The translations under genes and the position numbers were made by a program. Below the pieces are notes generated by a model. That model saw only the letters and a program-made list of their open reading frames with translations. It had not been told where the DNA came from and made no database searches. A stretch of 64,000 bases of DNA from Candidatus Igneacidithiobacillus taupoensis (GTDB lineage Bacteria; Pseudomonadota; Gammaproteobacteria; Acidithiobacillales; Acidithiobacillaceae): assembly GCA_021375695.1 (NCBI GenBank), contig JAEPKX010000001.1, forward strand, positions 1-64,000, written 5' to 3'. Below are positions 31,464-41,551 of this stretch, one piece after another. Every line of letters starts with the position of its first letter. Position 1 is the stretch's first letter.

Positions 31464-32498
31464 TTGATCCGTGTGGGTGTCGTTGGCGGTACGGGCTATA
31501 CGGGAGTGGAGCTGTTGCGCCTGCTTTTGCCACACCCCGAAGTAGAGGTCGCTCTGGTGAGTTCCCGGGCCGAAGCTGGCCAGCGGATTGATGAAATCTT
31601 TCCCAACCTTCGCGGCCACACGGATCTCTGCTTCTCCCTTCCCGATACCAACACCCTGCGCCAGCTCGATGCGGTCTTTTTTGCAACACCCCATGGGGTG
31701 GCTATGGAAATGGCGCCCGCATTATTGGCAGCGGGGACCCGGGTCATTGATCTGAGCGCCGATTTTCGTCTCTCCGATCCTTCGGTATATCAACATTGGT
31801 ATGGGTTGGCGCATCAGTGTCCGGAACTTCTGTCAAAGGCCGCCTACGGTTTGCCCGAACTCTTTGGCCCAGAGATTGCGCGCAGTTCCCTGATTGCCAA
31901 TCCCGGCTGCTATCCCACCGCAGTTACTCTGGGCCTTGCCCCCCTGCTGATGGCTGGCTGGGCCGACAGTGAAGGGCTCATTGCCGATTGCAAATCAGGA
32001 GCCAGCGGAGCCGGCCGCAGTGCCCGCATTTCCCTCCTGCTGACCGAAAGTGGCGATAATGTTGCCGCCTACGGGGTTAGTGGCCATCGTCATCGCCCAG
32101 AGATCGAAGAAACGCTGGGTCGCCTGGCGGGACAGCCCATCCAGTTGCAGTTTACGCCCCATCTCATGCCGATGATTCGCGGCATCCATGCTACTCTCTA
32201 TGCCCGACTCCGAAGCCCCCGTAGCAATGAAGAGCTGCAAAGCCTGTTCCAGGAATGCTATGGGCCAGAACCTTTTGTCGATCTCCTCCCCTTTGGCAGC
32301 CATCCCAGCACTCGCAGTGTACGTGGTGCCAATATCTGCCGTTTGGCTATTCACCAGCCGCGGCCCGGTCAAGTGCTGGTTCTGGCAGTCATTGACAACC
32401 TCGTCAAAGGGGCAGCCGGACAGGCGATCCAAAACCTCAATCATTCCTTCGGCTTGCCGATCACAGCGGGGCTTGAGCAGATCGCTCTGTTACCCTGA
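31464..32498 (+). CDS. argC: N-acetyl-gamma-glutamyl-phosphate reductase
   Basis: [54 protein letters not shown] start. Confidence 0.95.
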   Translation: MIRVGVVGGTGYTGVELLRLLLPHPEVEVALVSSRAEAGQRIDEIFPNLRGHTDLCFSLPDTNTLRQLDAVFFATPHGVAMEMAPALLAAGTRVIDLSADFRLSDPSVYQHWYGLAHQCPELLSKAAYGLPELFGPEIARSSLIANPGCYPTAVTLGLAPLLMAGWADSEGLIADCKSGASGAGRSARISLLLTESGDNVAAYGVSGHRHRPEIEETLGRLAGQPIQLQFTPHLMPMIRGIHATLYARLRSPRSNEELQSLFQECYGPEPFVDLLPFGSHPSTRSVRGANICRLAIHQPRPGQVLVLAVIDNLVKGAAGQAIQNLNHSFGLPITAGLEQIALLP

Positions 32499-32645
32499 AG
32501 CGAAGATCGGTCGACTCTCCCCTACTGTTTCACAAAAGTTACGCTTTGTATCGCACTTTTCATTACAAATCGAAAACTTGCCGAATATATTTGTTCGACT
32601 ATATTACATGAAGAAGACTTCCTCCGGAAAAGCAGGTTTGCAAAA

Positions 32646-33806
32646 ATGCCTTACCCATTCCAATCTTTTCCTGGCAAGGTTTGCCATGATGCGCCCAGAG
32701 AGGTTTGTGGGGCTCCGACCAGGCCAGAGCAGATCGGAATACCAGGTCGCGATACCTGCTGGCGCTTTCCTGAGGATGTTTTTGCCCAGTTTCAACCCAT
32801 TTTTTCCACGACGCGCAATCAAATTGTAGGGATCGAGGCCCTTGCGCGGGTACGCTTGCAGTCGGGTCAGGTTCTGGCTCCCTATCAATTTCTCCCTTTT
32901 CTCCACGCGCAACAGCGTCGTGAACTCAGCCGGATGATGTTGCTGGAAGGGATTCGTGTCCTGGAAATTCTGGAAGCGGAGGGTATTCAAATCGATCTAT
33001 CCTTCAACGTCGACCCGGATTTTATGGAAGATGCCGATTGTACCCCCTGCTTCCTGGACGTCATGAAAGGTACATCCATCAAGCCGGAACGGATCACCCT
33101 CGAATTACTCGAAAGCGGGGATTTCCTCAATGGGGAAATTGTCACGGAGAGATTGCAAGCCCTACGCGAAACAGGTGCCCATATCGCCTTGGACGACATT
33201 GGTAGCGCCTATTCTTCCTTGCTTCGCCTGAAGAAACTACCCATTTCCAAAATCAAGCTGGATCAGGAATTGGTCAGAGATTTGGATCGCGATCCAAAAA
33301 TCCTGTCATTTATCCAAAGCATAAAATTCCTGGCCGACGGGCTGGGTGCCACCCTCATCGTCGAAGGAGTGGAAACCCCAAGTATCCTCGATGCGGTATT
33401 TCAACTGCGCCAAGACCTGGTGCAGGGCTTTGCGATCGCCAGGCCGCTGGATTTCCCCGAATTGCTGGACATGATCCGACGCGGGAGTGCAGGAATCCTT
33501 CCTGGCCTCCCGGAAGAGCCCATTTCCCTCCTCGGTGCATACGCAGCGCATGTGCTTCGGCGCCCCCTCCTGTATAGCTTGTCCCATGGCGGAAAAGATT
33601 TCTCTTTGGCTAACTTCATTGAACTGTGTCCACTTGTACAGTTTCTGCGGGAACATCCGTGCCCGGAGGGCCAAGAGATCCTTGCCGCATATTGCCGCTT
33701 GCTCCAGGACGGCAATAAGCTGGGAGCCGTGGCCTGCCAAGAACGCATCCTCCAAACCGAGCAGGAAGTGCAACGCATTCTCCTTGCTGCCATGCATCCC
33801 GCATAA
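32646..33806 (+). CDS. EAL-domain c-di-GMP phosphodiesterase (no GGDEF) with C-terminal helical extension
   Basis: GIEALARVR, ITLELLESGDF, LDDIGSAYSSLLRLKKLPISKIKLDQ, IVEGVET. Confidence 0.88.
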   Translation: MPYPFQSFPGKVCHDAPREVCGAPTRPEQIGIPGRDTCWRFPEDVFAQFQPIFSTTRNQIVGIEALARVRLQSGQVLAPYQFLPFLHAQQRRELSRMMLLEGIRVLEILEAEGIQIDLSFNVDPDFMEDADCTPCFLDVMKGTSIKPERITLELLESGDFLNGEIVTERLQALRETGAHIALDDIGSAYSSLLRLKKLPISKIKLDQELVRDLDRDPKILSFIQSIKFLADGLGATLIVEGVETPSILDAVFQLRQDLVQGFAIARPLDFPELLDMIRRGSAGILPGLPEEPISLLGAYAAHVLRRPLLYSLSHGGKDFSLANFIELCPLVQFLREHPCPEGQEILAAYCRLLQDGNKLGAVACQERILQTEQEVQRILLAAMHPA

Positions 33807-33857
33807 AATGCTTCGTAATTGCAACTTGCTGCAAAAAATCACGGCTAACAGCTTTCC

Positions 33858-36800
33858 ATGAGCTTTCGCCTGGGTCCGGAACTACTAACTACTATCTCAC
33901 TCCCAGCGCCGGGGGCAGCAAGACGCGTAGGATACCTACGTCTGAATTTCCTGCTGGCCCTTGCCAGCCTGCTCCTGGCTGCCTTGAACGCGTGGATCTT
34001 CAGCGCTTCTACCAATGCTCATTTCTGGCCCATCTGGCTGGGGGCAGGGGTGAGTGCCTATGGAATACTCGCTTGGGGACCGGCGGTGATTCCTGGCCTT
34101 TTTCTTGCCCACTGTCTGGCCGACGCGGTTTTTTTGCATTTACCCCTGGGAATCAATCTCTGGGTAAATTTGGGGGGAATGCTGGCGTTATGGCTCGGCG
34201 CCCTACTCCTGCGTCGAGCCAGACCGCAATGGGCGGGGTTTCAAATCCTTCCAGATATCAGTCTGTATCTAATACTTTTTGCCCTGCTTCCCAGCCTTTT
34301 GAACGCCGCCTGGATTGCGGGCGGGGCGCTATTGCTTACCCATGCCAGCCCACCCACGACCATTTCCCATCTTTTTTTATATTGGGTGCTGGCCCAGCTG
34401 GGGGGAGTGATCAATGTCGGCATCCTGTTGCTCTTGTACCTTCATGGAAAAGCGCAAGGCCCCCTGCGGCTGCGCCCTGGTTTTGTGCTGGTTGCGGCAG
34501 GGATTCTATGCAGTATCGTCCTGATTTTTTTCCACCGGCTTTCCCCAAATAGTCTTACAGAAGCCTTTGTTCTCCTCATTATTCTCCCCTTCTTGTGGCT
34601 CTTGGCCCATTATCCCATGCAGTTGGTCTATCCTCTGGCCGCCATTTCTTCTTTTTTGGCCTTGGTGGGAACGAGTTATGGTCTCGGCCCTTACACGGAA
34701 CATGTATCCCTCCTGCCAGAAACCATGGCGCAACTGGTAAGCCTTACCCTGGAGGTCATCGGCCTCCTTGCTGGAGCCATGATGGCCGAGCGCATCCACG
34801 CAACCCTTACCCTGCATGATCTCAACCAGGATCTGGAAAAGCGGGTTGCGGCGCATTCCTTTTCATTGCAGCAGCAAAACCGGGAACTCCAGGCCCGCGA
34901 TGCATTTCTCCAATCGGTAACCGAAGTCAACCGCCTCTTTGCCAGCAGCGAACAACAGACTCCAGCAGAAACGCTGGAGCGATTCTGCCAGATTTTGGTG
35001 AAACACATGGGACTGGCAGCCGCCTGGATCGGTAAAGCCGATGTAAACAGAAACCAAATCTTGTTCCAGGCCATTGCAGGGCCCTTGGCGGAGGTCGTGC
35101 AGGGTCTCCAATTGCATCTGCGGGGTCCGGCGGAACAAGCCCTTTCCCCCTCGGGATTGGTGATCCAGGAAGATCGCACCCTATTCATTGACGCCAACGA
35201 TCCCCTTTTTCATCCTTGGCGGGATTTGATCGAGCAATACAATATGGGCGGCAGCATCTATACCCCCCTGCGCTGGCCCGATGGCAGCTCTGGTGTTCTT
35301 ACCCTGTACCGCTTCAAGGATACGGATTTCCCCCAAGAGATCGCGGAGATGCTGGAGCGCCTGAGTGAGGATGTCAGCGTCTTTCTTCGGCGGCGACAGA
35401 CCGAAAGTCAATTAAAAGACACCCGCATCCTGCAACAGACCATGTTGATCAGCGGTGATCTTGCCTTGCAAGCACGTGAAGCCCCAAGCATGCTTCAAGA
35501 GATCTGTGACGAGTTGATCCAAAGCGGGCTTTTCAATGCCGTTTTTATCATTCGTCCCGATGCATCGGGGGTCTTCCAGGCCCTGGCCTGGGCAGGCAGG
35601 CAGGTTGATTGGATTCTGCAACGACACTGGACCATCGATCCTGAAGACTTTCCCCATGGCCAGTCCCTGACTGCACGAGCCTGGCGAGAGCAACGACATT
35701 TGATCATTCAGGATTACCTGGCCGCCATTGGCACCGACAGTGCCTGGCGGGAAGAGGCAAGCGCGAATCAGTGGCGAGCCGCAGCTACCTTCCCCATCTA
35801 CCACATGGAAGAACCTTGGGCAATGCTCAATCTGATTGGTGACCGGGTCCAGTTGTTCACCGAGGAGCTGGTGGAAGTCCTCCAGCGCATTGCTCTGCTC
35901 ATTGGCCATGGCTTGGATGAAATCCGCCTGAAGGCGGATCTTCTCGAAGAACGCAAGCGCCAGAGTTATCTGGCCCAGCATGATGCCCTTACGGGCTTGG
36001 CCAATCGACGAGGTCTCACGGAGTTCCTCGAGCCTGCCATGGCCAGGGCCCGGCGTTCCGGACAATTGTTGGCAGTAGCCATGCTGGATCTGGACGATTT
36101 CAAACCCGTCAACGATCTCTATGGACATCCCGCAGGGGACCGTCTGTTGCAGGAAGTAGCCAAGCGCTTACGGCAATCCTTGCGGCAAAGTGATCATGTA
36201 GCCCGATTGGGCGGTGACGAGTTCGTCCTGGCCTGGGATGGCATCCCCGATCGTCAGCAGATCCAAAACATCCTGAGCAAGATCGGGGAAAGTCTCAGTA
36301 AGCCCTATTTTCTGGAGGGGCTACCCCTGATCCGGATTCGCATCAGCGCCGGGGTGACCATCTATTCACAAAACCAAAGCGACAGTGCCGATCCCGATTT
36401 ACTGCTGCGGCAGGCGGATCATGCCCTTTACGAAGCCAAGCAAAACAAGGTGACTCGTAGCCAGTTCTGGACTTTTTTTCACGAAGAAGAATCCAGCGAG
36501 CGACAACGAATGCAGACTTTGCTGCGCAACGGCAGCTTTCATCTCCAATATCAACCCGTTCTCGACCAGCGCCAAGACCGCACGGTGGGCGTTGAGGCCC
36601 TGGCCCGACTCGCCGGTACCGACTGCGCCATCTCTCCAGGAGATTTTCTGCCCCTTCTTTCTGCCGAAGATCAATGGACCCTCACCAAACTGGTACTGGA
36701 ACAGATCGCCAGGGACTGGCAGGCATGGGGGAAAGCGGCAGAAAATCTATGGATCTCTTTCAATATCCCCCCCAATTTCCTGGCCAATGGAGCTGCCTTG

Positions 36801-37628
36801 GAGCGCCTGGAAAAATTGCTGGAAAACTGTCCCGTCCCGCCATGTGCTCTGATCCTGGAAATCCTCGAAAGCGACGAATTACTCTCTTTGCAGTTTAGTG
36901 CCCAGTCCATTCAAAGCCTCCAAGCACTGGGATATCGGGTTGGTCTGGATGATGTTGGTACTGGCTATGCTTCCTTGCTGTATCTCAAGGAGCTTCCCGT
37001 GGACGAGATCAAGATCGACCAGGCTTTTGTGCGTCACTTGGGGGAGAATCCCAACGATCTCCATTTTCTCCGGGCGCTCCTGGATTTGGGGCTATCCCAG
37101 GGCTTCGAGGTCATTGTGGAGGGAGTCGAGAACCAGACCATTCGCAATGTCCTTGCCCTGATGCAGGTCCCTCTCCTGCAGGGCTACGCCATTGCCAGCC
37201 CGATGTTTGCCGAGACCCTGCCGGACTGGCTGAGCCAGCAGCAAGCACGGAACCGGGAACAGCAAAATGGCCGGTATGACCTGCTCCAATTGTACGCTGA
37301 GGTTATTGATTACCAAAAAACCATCTCCGGATTGGTGCTCTTAAGCCCTGCTTGGTTTTTGCAGATTGACTCCTGGCATGCGTCGAACTGTCCTATTCAT
37401 CATCGTCTGCGAGAATTATCATTTTCTGGCAGGGAACTCATCTTGCGCGCTCACGAGCGGTACCACACCGCTCTGGAAGAGATCGCCCAGCGGCTACGAT
37501 GTGGACAACAACCCGACCTCTTTGCCCTGCGGGCAACTGGCGATGCCGTTCTCGAAGAGATCAGTCTGGCTATGGGTGCTGACCAGAAGATGCTGCAGCA
37601 GGCAGTGGGTCATGGCGTCAGCCACTAA
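33858..37628 (+). CDS. membrane sensor GGDEF-EAL protein (MASE1-like multi-TM N-terminus, GAF-like regions)
   Basis: About eight hydrophobic segments in the N-terminal 300 aa; GGDEF with RxxD I-site (RQSDHVARLGGDEF); EAL (VGVEALARL, LDDVGTGYASL, VEGVEN). Confidence 0.9.
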   Translation: MSFRLGPELLTTISLPAPGAARRVGYLRLNFLLALASLLLAALNAWIFSASTNAHFWPIWLGAGVSAYGILAWGPAVIPGLFLAHCLADAVFLHLPLGINLWVNLGGMLALWLGALLLRRARPQWAGFQILPDISLYLILFALLPSLLNAAWIAGGALLLTHASPPTTISHLFLYWVLAQLGGVINVGILLLLYLHGKAQGPLRLRPGFVLVAAGILCSIVLIFFHRLSPNSLTEAFVLLIILPFLWLLAHYPMQLVYPLAAISSFLALVGTSYGLGPYTEHVSLLPETMAQLVSLTLEVIGLLAGAMMAERIHATLTLHDLNQDLEKRVAAHSFSLQQQNRELQARDAFLQSVTEVNRLFASSEQQTPAETLERFCQILVKHMGLAAAWIGKADVNRNQILFQAIAGPLAEVVQGLQLHLRGPAEQALSPSGLVIQEDRTLFIDANDPLFHPWRDLIEQYNMGGSIYTPLRWPDGSSGVLTLYRFKDTDFPQEIAEMLERLSEDVSVFLRRRQTESQLKDTRILQQTMLISGDLALQAREAPSMLQEICDELIQSGLFNAVFIIRPDASGVFQALAWAGRQVDWILQRHWTIDPEDFPHGQSLTARAWREQRHLIIQDYLAAIGTDSAWREEASANQWRAAATFPIYHMEEPWAMLNLIGDRVQLFTEELVEVLQRIALLIGHGLDEIRLKADLLEERKRQSYLAQHDALTGLANRRGLTEFLEPAMARARRSGQLLAVAMLDLDDFKPVNDLYGHPAGDRLLQEVAKRLRQSLRQSDHVARLGGDEFVLAWDGIPDRQQIQNILSKIGESLSKPYFLEGLPLIRIRISAGVTIYSQNQSDSADPDLLLRQADHALYEAKQNKVTRSQFWTFFHEEESSERQRMQTLLRNGSFHLQYQPVLDQRQDRTVGVEALARLAGTDCAISPGDFLPLLSAEDQWTLTKLVLEQIARDWQAWGKAAENLWISFNIPPNFLANGAALERLEKLLENCPVPPCALILEILESDELLSLQFSAQSIQSLQALGYRVGLDDVGTGYASLLYLKELPVDEIKIDQAFVRHLGENPNDLHFLRALLDLGLSQGFEVIVEGVENQTIRNVLALMQVPLLQGYAIASPMFAETLPDWLSQQQARNREQQNGRYDLLQLYAEVIDYQKTISGLVLLSPAWFLQIDSWHASNCPIHHRLRELSFSGRELILRAHERYHTALEEIAQRLRCGQQPDLFALRATGDAVLEEISLAMGADQKMLQQAVGHGVSH

Positions 37629-40600
37629 CAGATCTTCCTCCTCCATTGCTAGCAAGCACGCCATCAAGGAGGAGCGCCAACGCCTGCACCGGGTCGTCCA
37701 GATCTTTTTTCTGAGCATGGGCATCTTGGTTACCGCCTTGTTTTTCTGGGAGGCCCAAACCAGTATCCAGCGCGAACAGCAACGGCAAATCAATCAGACC
37801 CAGGTCAGGCTATCCCTCCTTGCCGATCGCATTGCGCGAACCATTACCGAGAACTTCCATGACTTAGTCTTTCTTCGGCAGTTGGTACAGTATTCCCAAG
37901 TTTCCCAAGGACTACCCGATGCCCACAGCCTGCGTGCCCTGCGCAGCTTCCAGGCCACCCACTCCAGCTCGTTTGCCATCAATCTCTTCGATGCCAGCGG
38001 CAATCATATCCTCTGGTCCACCCCTGGCTTCCACTCCAAAGCTCCCGTAGTTCCCCTCTCAGACTTCGTTCCCGGGGGCAACCATCACGACTGGTTGGTG
38101 GCTCTGCCTCGCTATGCCCATCGGTACGGCAGCTGGATCATCCCCATGCGCGTGCCCATCTATTCCCCAAACGGAAGCATTCAGGGCTATCTGGGGCGCC
38201 CCACTCGTTTACTGGAGATCCTTGCCCAGGATCCATTCCCCGCGAGCAGCGCACTCGCTATCAAGCATGGAAGCCAAACCGTCTGGCTGCCGTCAACGCA
38301 ACCCTTGGCGGCAAGATCCACGTTCACGGGTACAGATCTTTTCCTTGCGGCCCCTATTCCCAGCTATCCCTGGGTTCTGGAAATACGTTGGCCTAAAGCA
38401 AGCTGGCTGACCAGCCTGCCGCCCCTGTCTTGGATCTCCCTGACAGCACCCTTTCTTGCCATCCTCATCCTGCTCATCTTTTTGCAACGCTTGACGCTAC
38501 GCGGCTTGGATCGGATGCTAGAGCTGCGTCGGCAACAAGCCGCTGCCCTGGCCATCCATCAACGATTATTGGAAGAGCCATCTCCCGCCCAGCTCCCACA
38601 AACATTTTGTGAAACTCTTGTGCAAGTGAGCGGGATCCCGGTTTGTCTCCTGTTTGACTATCACGTCGAAGTGCGCCGGCTCCATTTGTTAGCGGCTGCC
38701 GATAGAGCCGGTCACTCCATTTCCATCGAGGACGTCATCCTTCCGGAGGCTATCGACCCCCAGGACCCCCACTTGCCCCTGGCCCAACGGGCACTTCTCC
38801 AGGGCAGACAACTCCGCAGTAGCCGACTCGAAGAATGTCATCTCGCGAGCACCCTCCGCCACCAACTCCAGCTGGAGGAAATCTGTTGTGCCGTTGCACA
38901 ACCCATCCTCTTGCGAGAACGATTGGAAGCTCCTTGGGGAGTCCTGATTTTTCTCATGGACCAGCCACTCGCCAAGGGGCAACTGCTCGACGCCTTCATC
39001 ACGCAGGTGAGTGAAATCTTTGGCCTCTTGCAGAGCCTCTGGGATCGAAACCATGCATTGGAACAAGCCACTGTTCGACTCTCCTACCTGCGCGACTTTG
39101 ACCAGCTGACGGGTGCTGCCAATCGCCAGCAGCTAGACCGCTTTTTTGCGGCGTTGATCCACCGAACGGGGGAAAGCAATCAAACCGCTGCTCTAGCCAT
39201 TGTTGATCTGGATGATTTTCATCAAGTCAATAAAGTACAGGGCAAAGAAGTGGGTGATTGGATCCTCCGTTGCCTGCGGGAGCGCTTCCAAAAGATTGTT
39301 GGAGACACTGGCATCGTGGCCCGCGTTGGTGGTGATGAGTTCATTTTGCTGTTTTCCTATGATGGAACTCGGGAAGCACTCTTGGCAAGACTATCCCAGC
39401 TGGAGATAACCTTGCAGCAACCCCTGGAACAGCGAAGCAAGCCCATTTTGCTATCCGCCAGTATGGGGGTTGCCATCCTTCGTCCAGATGACGAGCATTT
39501 TCTCGATAACCTCATGCGTCGCGCCGATCAAGCACTGGCCGAAAGCAAGGCCCACAAAGCGGATCGTAGCCATAATTGGGCTATCTATGGCGAGGCGATC
39601 ACCACCCGCCCACAGTCCCTTGCCCAACGTCTCTTGGCCGAAGAGGCCCTGGAAGTATGGTATCAACCCATTATTGAAGGAGAGGAAGGTCGGGTAGTGG
39701 GGGTAGAAGCATTGGCGCGCCTGGTGGATCATGAGGGGCAAGTCCTTTCTCCAGCACAGTTCCTACCTCATCTTCCGCTTGCAGAAATCCAGCAGCTTAG
39801 CTGGATGGTGTTGACACGAGCCTTGGAAGACTTGGAAAAACTGGAACAATCCGGGTGGCCACTTTGGTTTTCTTTCAATGTACCTGCGGAATCCTTCACC
39901 CAATACTGTATGCCTTGCCTGCGTGGCAGCTTGGCCAACACACGCTTGTCACCGGAGCGTATTACCATTGAAATTCTGGAAGGCGGAGATTTTCTGGACC
40001 AATCCGTTGCAATAGAAGTCCTCCAGGAAATTCGCCAGATGGGTATCCACTTGGCGTTGGATGACGTGGGCACCGCCTATGCTTCCCTACAACGGCTCCA
40101 TGATTTACCCGTAAACAAGATCAAAGTAGATCAACACTTTGTCCGAGGATTGGAAGAACATCCCCAAGATCTGCACTTTATTCGTATTCTCCAGGATCTG
40201 GCCATCGAGACTGGGTTGGAAATGGTCGTAGAAGGGGTAGAAACGGCAGAAATTCTGGATGCGCTGGTGAGCCTGGGGGTATCGCAACTCCAAGGATATG
40301 CCATTGCTCGCCCCATGCCATTACCACAGCTGCTGCGCTATCTGGAAAATCCAATCAGGGCACAGGTGACAAGGCCGGCGACCTTGCTAGGATTTTATGC
40401 CGGAATCATGGCAACCCATACCCTCATCAAAAGAACCTTGCAGCCATTGGGCCGTCAAGTCCTCATCCTGGAATCGGCACTGCGACGAGAGGGACCTTAT
40501 GACGAGGCACTCCAGCGTCTGGGCTATACTGTCGGTGATCCGCTACATCTTGCTTACCGCCATTATCAAACGGTTTTGACCAGGGCATTGGTGGGTCGGG

Positions 40601-40716
40601 CCAATGATCTTCGCGGCGTCCACTGGCAAAGTGTAGAACTTGCTTGGAACACCTTGCAAAAACAAATTCTCGCAGAGCGGGATCGAGATGTCTGCGCAAC
40701 GGAAGCTAAAGGGTAA
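37612..40716 (+). CDS. membrane sensor GGDEF-EAL protein with periplasmic domain
   Basis: TMs at IFFLSMGILVTALFFW and WISLTAPFLAILILLIFL flank a likely periplasmic region; ARVGGDEFILLF; VVGVEALARL; LDDVGTAYASL; start overlaps the preceding gene by 17 nt. Confidence 0.88.
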   Translation: MASATNRSSSSIASKHAIKEERQRLHRVVQIFFLSMGILVTALFFWEAQTSIQREQQRQINQTQVRLSLLADRIARTITENFHDLVFLRQLVQYSQVSQGLPDAHSLRALRSFQATHSSSFAINLFDASGNHILWSTPGFHSKAPVVPLSDFVPGGNHHDWLVALPRYAHRYGSWIIPMRVPIYSPNGSIQGYLGRPTRLLEILAQDPFPASSALAIKHGSQTVWLPSTQPLAARSTFTGTDLFLAAPIPSYPWVLEIRWPKASWLTSLPPLSWISLTAPFLAILILLIFLQRLTLRGLDRMLELRRQQAAALAIHQRLLEEPSPAQLPQTFCETLVQVSGIPVCLLFDYHVEVRRLHLLAAADRAGHSISIEDVILPEAIDPQDPHLPLAQRALLQGRQLRSSRLEECHLASTLRHQLQLEEICCAVAQPILLRERLEAPWGVLIFLMDQPLAKGQLLDAFITQVSEIFGLLQSLWDRNHALEQATVRLSYLRDFDQLTGAANRQQLDRFFAALIHRTGESNQTAALAIVDLDDFHQVNKVQGKEVGDWILRCLRERFQKIVGDTGIVARVGGDEFILLFSYDGTREALLARLSQLEITLQQPLEQRSKPILLSASMGVAILRPDDEHFLDNLMRRADQALAESKAHKADRSHNWAIYGEAITTRPQSLAQRLLAEEALEVWYQPIIEGEEGRVVGVEALARLVDHEGQVLSPAQFLPHLPLAEIQQLSWMVLTRALEDLEKLEQSGWPLWFSFNVPAESFTQYCMPCLRGSLANTRLSPERITIEILEGGDFLDQSVAIEVLQEIRQMGIHLALDDVGTAYASLQRLHDLPVNKIKVDQHFVRGLEEHPQDLHFIRILQDLAIETGLEMVVEGVETAEILDALVSLGVSQLQGYAIARPMPLPQLLRYLENPIRAQVTRPATLLGFYAGIMATHTLIKRTLQPLGRQVLILESALRREGPYDEALQRLGYTVGDPLHLAYRHYQTVLTRALVGRANDLRGVHWQSVELAWNTLQKQILAERDRDVCATEAKG

Positions 40717-40851
40717 ACGCTACCGATCTGTAGACCAATGGCGACAGCTCCGTCTACTCAGATATATTCCAACAGATTGAATTATTTTATATATTAATTT
40801 GGCATGCAATTTGCTTTGATCCAGTGGTTCTTGAAAAAGTGGAGATTTTCC

Positions 40852-41172
40852 ATGCAAAGTGCAATTGCGTCATCTCATTGGCTTCGAATCCGGATCATTG
40901 CCATCAGCACCCTGCTGCTATTGGGGATCAGCAGTAAAGCGTTGGCCGATGATCTTGCCATTGGCTTGGCAACCCCGGGCCTGCAAGTGTACCTGGGCAA
41001 TACCCCACGGTATCCCCAGCCAATCTACTATGCGCCTGTAGACCCGGTCTATTATGTTCGCCCGCCGACTGTGGTGTACTATCCAGCGGAGCGTTGGCGT
41101 CCCGGTCCACCCCCATGGGCCCATCGTTGGCACCATCCTCATCACAAGTGGGACCGGGACTGGGATCGCTGA
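40852..41172 (+). CDS. secreted Pro/Tyr-rich protein with His-rich tail
   Basis: Signal peptide ...IIAISTLLLLGISSKALA; PRYPQPIYYAPVDPVYYVRPPTVVYYP...WAHRWHHPHHKWDRDWDR. Confidence 0.6.
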   Translation: MQSAIASSHWLRIRIIAISTLLLLGISSKALADDLAIGLATPGLQVYLGNTPRYPQPIYYAPVDPVYYVRPPTVVYYPAERWRPGPPPWAHRWHHPHHKWDRDWDR

Positions 41173-41205
41173 TTGACCCATTGGCAAGAGAGGAGCGAAT
41201 TTGCA

Positions 41206-41454
41206 ATGCCTACACGTACGCTTGTCCGTAATGTTCTGATTATTGGGGTCATCATGGGCCTTGCCGGTTGTGCCAACATGAGCCCTACCGGCCAGCGGGC
41301 CTTGAGTGGTGGGGCCATCGGCGCGACTGGCGGGGCCGTGCTGGGAGCCGTCGCCGGCGGCAATCCAGCGGTGGGCGCCGCTGTGGGGGGAGCCGTGGGC
41401 GCAGGAGTTGGAGCAGCCTTGCCCAAGATCGAGCGGACCTTTAGCGGCAACTGA
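41206..41454 (+). CDS. glycine-zipper lipoprotein
   Basis: Lipobox MGLAGC; GGAIGATGGAVLGAVAGGNPAVGAAVGGAVGAGVGAAL. Confidence 0.75.
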   Translation: MPTRTLVRNVLIIGVIMGLAGCANMSPTGQRALSGGAIGATGGAVLGAVAGGNPAVGAAVGGAVGAGVGAALPKIERTFSGN

Positions 41455-41551
41455 TTTCTGTCCACCCATCCAGGGTGACCTTGACGCTGGATCAGGGCCT
41501 TTGCGATTATGGCAGATGTTTTGGAATTTTCTGACAAAATCCAGGAGGACC

